The notes below the pieces were generated by a model that had not been told where the DNA came from, searched no databases, and was given only the letters and a program-made list of their open reading frames with translations. Of a stretch of 6,562 bases of DNA, positions 1 to 4,056 are shown one piece after another. The stretch spans positions 1 to 6,562 of the forward strand of contig JAEOTN010000371.1 in the NCBI GenBank assembly GCA_016839865.1. Reading direction: 5' to 3'. Numbering within the stretch: the stretch's first letter is position 1; every line of letters starts with the position of its first letter. Source of the stretch: Promethearchaeota archaeon. Lineage in GTDB: Archaea > Asgardarchaeota > Lokiarchaeia > Sigynarchaeales > MK-D1. The position numbers and the translations under genes are program-made.

Positions 1-240
1 ATGTAACTCCTGTCGATGTTCAAAATCAGTTCCAAGCTCTTCCAATCTTGTGATATTAATATTATCGATAGGTTCAAAATCATTGGTGTCAGGAGGTACA
101 CTCATAAATGAGGTTAACTCTGGCACCATGATTCCCAAATAAATACCCAAATAAGCGCCACCAAAAGCAACTGGAACCATAAGAAACAATGTCAGAATGA
201 TCTTCCGAGTAACTTTTAGGTTTTTTCTTCGAATTTTCAT
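1..240 (-). CDS. Membrane-anchored protein of unknown function, 5' part only
   Basis: I do not recognise this gene. The frame starts at ATG (240-238) and stays open for all 80 codons to the left edge, so the C-terminal part is missing. Residues 1-13 are strongly basic (MKIRRKNLK...TRK). Residues 14-38 form one hydrophobic segment rich in L, I, V and G. From residue 40 the chain turns polar and acidic (PPDTNDFEP). This is the pattern of an uncleaved signal anchor, with a short cytoplasmic N-terminus and the rest outside the cell. No lipobox cysteine follows the hydrophobic stretch, so it is not an obvious lipoprotein. There is no Shine-Dalgarno-like sequence before the ATG, and the AT-rich core at 264-277 lies about 24 nt upstream, so a nearly leaderless message is likely. 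It is divergent from the PUA gene. The existence of the gene is well supported; its function is open. Confidence 0.72.
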   Translation of the reverse strand, partial: MKIRRKNLKVTRKIILTLFLMVPVAFGGAYLGIYLGIMVPELTSFMSVPPDTNDFEPIDNINITRLEELGTDFEHRQELH

Positions 241-302
241 GATACAATACTATCGTTGTTTGTCTTTATGAAAATTACTTAACAGATGTCTTCCCATGAA
301 TC
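241..302. promoter_or_regulatory. Divergent promoter region with a shared AT-rich core
   Basis: This 62-bp spacer separates two divergent start codons. One AT-rich block at 264-277 (CTTTATGAAAATTA; reverse TAATTTTCATAAAG) lies about 25 nt from each start codon. In archaea the TATA box is centred about 26-27 nt upstream of the transcription start. One central element could therefore give nearly leaderless messages in both directions. Neither start has a Shine-Dalgarno-like sequence, which fits that reading. The placement is seen directly; promoter function is inferred from spacing. Confidence 0.35.
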
Positions 303-818
303 ATGATGAATATAAGACAGAGACATCTTCTGAAAAATAAGGAAATTAAAAGTCTTCAACAGATATTGAATGAACATTTTCATGAAGCAACCATTACAGA
401 ATTATTTACAGAGAAACCAAAGGTAGAGTTCCTAAAACTCGACAATCGTGAGGAAATCATCGTGATTAATAATATTCTGAGTTTTTGGATTACTAAGGAA
501 CGGTATATTCCGTGTCTTACCCTTCTAATTAATCCCGACATAGATTTTAGGATGAAATCCGTGACGGTTGACAAGGGTGCTATTAAATTTGTAGCAAATG
601 GGGCCGATATCATGCGTCCGGGAATCACACAAATCGATGATGATATCAATGAGGGTGATGTCGTAAAAATTAAAGAAGAGCTTCATGGAAGAGCATTAGC
701 TGTCAGTGTTGCAATGTACGATGCCCCTACTATGCAATCCATGCAAAAGGGGAAAGTTCTAAAAAATATACATACGGTTAATGACCCTATTTGGGAATTT
801 TCAAAATCTTTTCGATAA
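303..818 (+). CDS. Archaeal MCT-1/Tma20-like PUA-domain RNA-binding protein
   Basis: This 171-residue protein has the two-part layout of the archaeal PUA proteins of the MCT-1/Tma20 group (COG2016 type). An N-terminal pre-PUA domain spans about residues 1-80 and a PUA domain about 86-162. The PUA hallmark is clear at residues 88-108: VTVDKGAIKFVANGADIMRP, followed by GI. It continues with EGDVVKI, with HGRALAV at 129-135, and the family's closing pattern GKVLKNIH...DPIWEF. In eukaryotes MCT-1 pairs with DENR and binds the 40S subunit in translation re-initiation and recycling; the archaeal relatives are presumed to act on the ribosome or structured RNA in the cytosol. The start is fixed to the ATG-ATG pair at 303/306 because an in-frame TGA lies at 297-299. 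No Shine-Dalgarno-like sequence is present, so the message is probably leaderless. Length is normal for the family. It ends 2 bp from the convergent neighbour. Confidence 0.92.
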   Translation: MMNIRQRHLLKNKEIKSLQQILNEHFHEATITELFTEKPKVEFLKLDNREEIIVINNILSFWITKERYIPCLTLLINPDIDFRMKSVTVDKGAIKFVANGADIMRPGITQIDDDINEGDVVKIKEELHGRALAVSVAMYDAPTMQSMQKGKVLKNIHTVNDPIWEFSKSFR

Positions 819-820
819 TT

Positions 821-1399
821 TTATCCTTCTACACTAATTTTTGCAGTTGGATCTTTTTCATACCCAAAATATCGTCCGTGCATTCCAAACAGTATATATT
901 CTGATTTTTCTCCCATCAAGGCACCTGAAAAATCGCCTACAGCTCCTCGAACTATTAGTTTTTTATAATCTGGTAAAAGGTACCCTATATAATCTAAGGA
1001 AAATCCAACAGTCTCGGAGAAATCTGCATTTTCATCTGCTAACGTGGATTCTAATTCTGCTTTATTCAAAATAACATCGCAAAAATCAGTGATATCAAAC
1101 TCCAAGTCATCATATTGTTGAAATAACTTGTTTATCATCGCATTTACATATAATCCGGCTAGAACTGGGAAAAATGGTTGCTGAGAATACTTTAATAGTT
1201 CCGTATTAATGAATTTGGAAACTTCTCCAGGAGTAAAAGGACGCATAGTTTCCACCAATTCTACAAATTCTTGATAAATTTTAAAGATCTTATCAAGTAT
1301 GTAATCTGGGGTATCGATCGTTGCCATTACAACCTCTGCAAGTAGTTCTCGGAAGCGAAACACTTCTTTGGAACCGTCAATTATATCTGCTAAGACCAA
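821..1399 (-). CDS. Hypothetical protein with weak GXGXG-like C-terminus; start uncertain
   Basis: I do not recognise this 192-residue soluble protein. Residues 25-115 look mostly helical and acidic, with an aromatic-rich stretch near 71-92 (YSQQPFFPVL then GLYVNAM). Residues 147-192 resemble two turns of the glycine-rich beta-helix called GXGXG in glutamate synthase and formylmethanofuran dehydrogenase subunits (LIVRGAVGDFSGALMG, then FGMHGRYFG). The match is weak and made by eye. There are no membrane segments. The start is unclear. The longest frame begins with TTG at 1399 and has no good ribosome-binding site; a TAG lies four codons upstream. ATG at 1327 (residue 25) has GAGG at 1333-1336, 5 nt away, and would give 168 residues. 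A third option is that the upstream frame (1377-1553) is joined to it by a +1 shift. The composition looks coding throughout, so a real gene is likely; it may be a 5'-damaged one. Confidence 0.6.
   Translation of the reverse strand: MVLADIIDGSKEVFRFRELLAEVVMATIDTPDYILDKIFKIYQEFVELVETMRPFTPGEVSKFINTELLKYSQQPFFPVLAGLYVNAMINKLFQQYDDLEFDITDFCDVILNKAELESTLADENADFSETVGFSLDYIGYLLPDYKKLIVRGAVGDFSGALMGEKSEYILFGMHGRYFGYEKDPTAKISVEG
1333..1336 (-). promoter_or_regulatory. Candidate Shine-Dalgarno site (GAGG) for an internal ATG
   Basis: On the minus strand GAGG lies 5 nt before the ATG at 1327-1325. This is the best initiation signal in the hypothetical gene and argues for a 168-residue product instead of the TTG-started 192-residue one. 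The residues upstream still look protein-like, so the site does not settle the question. Confidence 0.4.
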
Positions 1400-1691
1400 A
1401 TTTACCCACTAAGATAATCAAGATTGAATCTGCTAAATGAACTACCATCCTTTTCAGAAATGGTTTTTTAGGTTTAAAATTAAAAACATTAAACACTAAT
1501 GGGCAGTCCAATCGCCCTCTATCCCCTATCTGGAATGATTTAGGGACTCCTTTTCATCCTATTTTGTTGTAGACAGGCATGCTTTTTATTAACGAGGACA
1601 CCAAACCAACCTCATTTTTTCTACTTTCGAAACGGATCTTAATTTTAATGTGTCCCACCCTTTTTAAAAAATGAGTGTGCTCCCCAAATTC
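1377..1691 (-). pseudogene. Candidate decayed reading frame with one in-frame TGA
   Basis: On the minus strand one frame is open for 45 codons (1691-1557), meets a single TGA at 1556-1554, and is then open for 58 more codons to TGA at 1379-1377. Conceptual translation before the stop includes HTHFLKRVGHIKIKIRFES and MPVYNKIG; after it come VPKSFQIGDRGRLDC and MVVHLADSILIILVGKFG. AT-rich spacer DNA of this length would be expected to carry several stops per frame, so one is unusual. No family is recognised. The frame overlaps the start of the hypothetical gene at 821-1399, one base out of phase, so it may be the damaged 5' part of that gene. A short intact ORF starting at ATG 1448 (23 residues) lies inside it. 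It could also be chance, because the first codons overlap a hairpin that looks like a terminator. Confidence 0.3.
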
Positions 1692-1718
1692 TCATTTTTT
1701 TGCTAAATAAATTTCATA
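1400..1718. other. Spacer of about 320 bp without an intact gene
   Basis: No RNA gene is recognised here. It holds most of the interrupted minus-strand frame (to 1691), an AT-rich stretch at about 1474-1490 (minus strand TTTTTAATTTTAAA) that could be a TATA box 25-40 nt before the ATG at 1448, and the terminator-like hairpin at 1666-1700. It also holds two weaker inverted repeats: AGTCC at 1505-1509 with GGACT at 1549-1553, and GGACAC at 1596-1601 with GTGTCC at 1650-1655. A small ACCAT/ATGGT hairpin at 1444-1464 is followed by a T run on the plus strand. Confidence 0.5.
1666..1700. terminator. Perfect 10-bp hairpin with T tract behind the transporter gene
   Basis: AAAAAATGAG at 1666-1675 pairs perfectly with CTCATTTTTT at 1691-1700, leaving a 15-nt loop. 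The hairpin starts 18 nt after the transporter's stop codon. Because each arm ends in an A or T tract, both strands show a stem with a T run, so it could end transcription in either direction. Archaeal termination depends mainly on T tracts, which are present; the role of the stem is inferred. A third copy of CTCATTTTTT lies at 1611-1620 and could pair with the same middle arm. Confidence 0.5.
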
Positions 1719-3152
1719 TCAAAGATGCTGTTCGGATAATATCTTTCGAGTCACTTTCTTCTTATTTCTATCAATATCATATAATCTCCAGAATATGAAA
1801 ACTCCAATTGCCATGATTATGGTAGGAACTACGGCTAATTGTATTCTTAAGCCCCATATTGCAAGTGGTGTTTGGGATAACTCTCCAGGATCATATCCAG
1901 TGAATGTATGAATAAAAAAGAAAGTAATTGCTTGAATTATTAATCCTAATCTGGCGAAAAATGTGCGAACTCCAATTATAAGACCTTCCCGTCTTTTTCC
2001 AATCTTAGCAACCAATTCATCTACTATATCTGACAAAATCGGTGTAAATTGCATCCCAAACGCGATTTGTGCCACTCCCATGAAACTGATGAGAAAAATC
2101 ACAGTTATTTCATTCGAGATGAATAGGAAAGGAAAACCAGCACACACAATTAAAATCCCTCCTATTACTATCGTTTTTCTATTCCCAATCTTCCGAGTTA
2201 TCCAATTCCAGATAGGAATCGATAATAAACTGCAAATAATTGGTGTTATAAACAGTTTGTACTCTGGTTCTACAGGTCCGGGTTGAATTACGAAACGATT
2301 CAGGTAGGGTATTGAACCAACCATCAGTAATGTTAAACACTGATAGCACACAATCAATATCAGGTAAGCAACATAATTTTTATCTTTCAATGAAACCTTT
2401 AGTGTAGCTAGAAAAGGATATTTTTCTTCCTCACAATGTTCATTTTCATCATGAATTTTCTCTTCTACGCAATGTTCCTCACGTTCAATCATATCAGGTG
2501 GTTCTTTGGTGCCTGGCGCGATGAACATTCCCAACCCGACTCCAACTATAGCGACCACAACGGCAGCTAATAACCACGAATATTGATTGCTATATCTTCC
2601 GACTATTGAGGGGACTATTACACCTAATACCGTTCCAAACGTGGATGCAATCATTCCAGTTGTTGCTTGACGCCGTCGCTCTTTATCTGTTCGAAATTTT
2701 TCGGATAATAAGCTAAAGAAATTTGTACCAAAAATTGAAAAAGCAGTATCGTATAAAATACTTGAAATTAAGAGCCACAACATTAACCAGAGCGCATCAT
2801 TTTCAGAATCCCATTGAGGAACAGCGAACATCAATATAAATGCAATACCCATTAATGGGATTGCTCCCAGTATCCACGGTCGCCGCTTTCCCCACCCTTT
2901 TCTCGTCCACCACTTTCTAGGTTTATCTGAGATGTGGCCAACGATGGGGTCGTTAAACATGTTATATACTGCGTAAATGATGAAAGAACTACTTATCCAA
3001 ATGGATTTTAACCCTACTTCGTTTTCAAAGTAGTCAAAAACCCTGGTACCGAATGCTGCTAAGAAAAACTCTGTAACAAAATTCCCGAAAGCAATAGAAA
3101 TATAGATTCCAAGAGAGTATCGATTAGTTTCGTTTACTGAATTATTCGCCAC
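1719..3152 (-). CDS. MFS transporter of the GPH (sugar:cation symporter, MFS_2) type
   Basis: This 477-residue integral membrane protein has about 12 hydrophobic segments: roughly 15-37, 51-66, 92-112, 119-140, 168-186, 192-213, then 258-281, 298-318, 326-347, 349-371, 393-414 and 433-457. The family signature after helix 2 is clear: NDPIVGHISDKPRK at 67-80, then RKGWGKRRPWIL at 84-95. The matching second-half motif is LSDIVDELVAKIGKRREG at 373-390. Members of the glycoside-pentoside-hexuronide family usually import sugars or glycosides with a cation; the substrate cannot be read from sequence. The central cytosolic loop (214-257) is acidic and carries two EHC-x-EEK motifs. The start is GTG at 3152; an in-frame TGA lies three codons upstream. 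A better-placed ATG at 3162-3160 with GAGAG in front is one base out of frame. The gene is divergent from lsm and followed by a hairpin. Confidence 0.9.
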   Translation of the reverse strand: MANNSVNETNRYSLGIYISIAFGNFVTEFFLAAFGTRVFDYFENEVGLKSIWISSSFIIYAVYNMFNDPIVGHISDKPRKWWTRKGWGKRRPWILGAIPLMGIAFILMFAVPQWDSENDALWLMLWLLISSILYDTAFSIFGTNFFSLLSEKFRTDKERRRQATTGMIASTFGTVLGVIVPSIVGRYSNQYSWLLAAVVVAIVGVGLGMFIAPGTKEPPDMIEREEHCVEEKIHDENEHCEEEKYPFLATLKVSLKDKNYVAYLILIVCYQCLTLLMVGSIPYLNRFVIQPGPVEPEYKLFITPIICSLLSIPIWNWITRKIGNRKTIVIGGILIVCAGFPFLFISNEITVIFLISFMGVAQIAFGMQFTPILSDIVDELVAKIGKRREGLIIGVRTFFARLGLIIQAITFFFIHTFTGYDPGELSQTPLAIWGLRIQLAVVPTIIMAIGVFIFWRLYDIDRNKKKVTRKILSEQHL

Positions 3153-3221
3153 TCTTTTTCATAATTCTCTCAGAAATTATGGTAATAAATCTTCCCTTTA
3201 AGATACAAACGGTGAATAATC
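3153..3221. promoter_or_regulatory. Divergent promoter region between the transporter and lsm
   Basis: The 69-bp spacer contains AT-rich TATA-like stretches at 3183-3191 (TAATAAATC; reverse GATTTATTA) and 3197-3205 (TTTAAGATA). The first is about 26-30 nt from the end of the spacer on each side and could serve both genes with very short leaders. The exact box cannot be decided by eye. Confidence 0.3.
3211..3215 (+). promoter_or_regulatory. Shine-Dalgarno site (GGTGA) that favours the long lsm start
   Basis: GGTGA lies 6 nt before the ATG at 3222. The same pentamer lies 7 nt before the L37e start (3646-3650), so it seems to be this genome's normal ribosome-binding sequence. The alternative lsm start at 3282 has nothing similar in front. 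This supports the 124-residue form. Confidence 0.6.
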
Positions 3222-3596
3222 ATGACTATTTCCTCAATTTATAGGAAATTTTTTTATTGTATGCACGGTTACATCCATGTAATGTCTCGTCATCCCCATC
3301 AATCCCGACAATATACTCAAGTACGACCGTTACCCTCGCAATTGGTAAAATCTCTTGGAAAACCAATCATGGTTGCAATCAAGATTCGCAATCGTTTCAT
3401 TAAAGGAACCTTAAGAATGTTTGATATGCATCTAAACTTGATTATCGAAGATGCAAAAGAGATTATAAAATTGCGAGATGGAACAAAAAAAGAACGACAA
3501 TTTAAGACAATAATTCTGCGTGGAGACTCCATCAAATTTGTCGAAACATCCGGAAAACGAATTTATGTGAATGATGACGAGGAAATTGAGTTCTGA
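3222..3596 (+). CDS. Archaeal Lsm (Sm-like, SmAP) RNA-binding protein
   Basis: Sm-like archaeal proteins form heptameric rings that bind U-rich RNA in the cytosol. Sm1 lies at about residues 45-80: LGKPIMVAIKIRNRFIKGTL, then FDMHLNLIIEDA, with the aspartate and asparagine (D68, N72) expected of the RNA-binding loop. Sm2 is IILRGDSIKFV at 97-107, with the R-G pair (100-101). The C-terminus is acidic (NDDEEIEF). At 124 residues it is longer than a typical archaeal Lsm of about 75-90. The excess is an N-terminal part of about 40 residues, of which the first 20 (basic, aromatic, MTISSIYRKFFY...) depend on using ATG 3222. A GGTGA site supports that start; ATG 3282 would give MSRHPHQSRQYTQV... and a 104-residue protein. 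L37e follows 61 nt downstream on the same strand, the pairing common in archaea, so the two are probably co-transcribed. Confidence 0.92.
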   Translation: MTISSIYRKFFYCMHGYIHVMSRHPHQSRQYTQVRPLPSQLVKSLGKPIMVAIKIRNRFIKGTLRMFDMHLNLIIEDAKEIIKLRDGTKKERQFKTIILRGDSIKFVETSGKRIYVNDDEEIEF

Positions 3597-3645
3597 AAGC
3601 ATAAAAAATAAATGAAATGCATAATACAAACACGAAAGGAACCTT

Positions 3646-3650
3646 GGTGA
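3646..3650 (+). promoter_or_regulatory. Shine-Dalgarno site (GGTGA) for L37e
   Basis: GGTGA lies 7 nt upstream of the L37e ATG at 3658 and fixes that start. It matches the site in front of lsm. Confidence 0.65.
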
Positions 3651-3657
3651 TAAAATA

Positions 3658-3888
3658 ATGACGAAAGGAACACGGGCCTCAGGTAAGCATAACAAAGAAG
3701 GTAACCATATTCGATGCCGTCGATGCGGTAGACACTCGTATCAAAAGAAAAAGAAAGAATGTTCAGCATGTGGCTTCGGTAAAACTGCCAAATTAAGACG
3801 ATATGGGTGGAATGTAAAGACTCGACCATCATACGGACAAAAGTCACGAAACAACAGACGCGTTCAAGTAGAACAACTTAAAACATAA
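3658..3888 (+). CDS. rpl37e: Large ribosomal subunit protein eL37 (L37e)
   Basis: This is a small, very basic zinc-ribbon protein of the 50S/60S subunit. The family opening MTKGTRASGKHNK is present, as are the four zinc cysteines C20, C23 (CRRCG) and C35, C38 (CSACGFG), followed by the signature LRRYGW. The protein has 76 residues. Most archaeal versions I recall end about 8-10 residues after the Y-x-W motif. Here about 25 residues follow it (residues 52-76), basic and polar up to RRVQVEQLKT. Eukaryotic L37 also continues past this point with a basic tail, so the extension may be an Asgard trait. The gene is preceded by GGTGA and follows lsm by 61 nt, an arrangement shared by many archaea. 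It is probably co-transcribed with lsm, though the AT-rich gap could hold its own weak promoter. Confidence 0.96.
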   Translation: MTKGTRASGKHNKEGNHIRCRRCGRHSYQKKKKECSACGFGKTAKLRRYGWNVKTRPSYGQKSRNNRRVQVEQLKT

Positions 3889-4056
3889 TCCATTTATCTA
3901 AAAGAGCAATAATCATATATCCGCACTCGTCCCAGACATCTCTTTATCATTCTAAAATTTTCTTATCATAACTTCTTTGTACATACTTCTAACGCCATTT
4001 TATCGTTGTTATCGTAATGAATTTATGTTTTCAATTAAAAAAAGGTTGAAATTGTA
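3889..4056. other. Convergent spacer between L37e and the beta-helix gene
   Basis: No gene is seen in these 168 bp. T-rich patches on the plus strand (for example around 3953-3963, AAAATTTTCTT) may end the lsm-L37e transcript, but none is a clean long T run. The minus-strand T7 at 4043-4037 serves the opposite gene. Confidence 0.4.
4037..4043 (-). terminator. T7 tract after the beta-helix gene
   Basis: On the minus strand CCTTTTTTTAATT begins about 13 nt after the TAA stop of the beta-helix gene. A T tract directly behind a stop codon is the usual archaeal termination signal. No strong stem accompanies it. Confidence 0.5.

Noticed and set aside
1499..1543. Short plus-strand ORF (14 codons, MGSPIALYPLSGMI)
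   Set aside because: It has no ribosome-binding site or promoter-like sequence, is too short to judge, and runs antisense to the interrupted frame.
1501..1560. Paired AGTCC/GGACT and CCCTA/TAGGG arms as a possible structured RNA
   Set aside because: The two stems compete for the same bases and are only 5 bp each; no tRNA, snoRNA or riboswitch pattern is seen.
1963..2286. Plus-strand open frame of 107 codons inside the transporter gene
   Set aside because: It is the complement of membrane-segment codons of a clearly recognised transporter, and its translation has no family features.
3571..3596. ATGATGA and CTGA resembling C and D boxes of a guide sRNA at the end of lsm
   Set aside because: The distance is too short for a full C/D sRNA, and both motifs are explained by the acidic C-terminal codons and the stop codon.
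3432..3847. Minus-strand open frames opposite lsm and L37e
   Set aside because: They lie over two well-conserved genes and have no recognisable product; they are antisense shadows.
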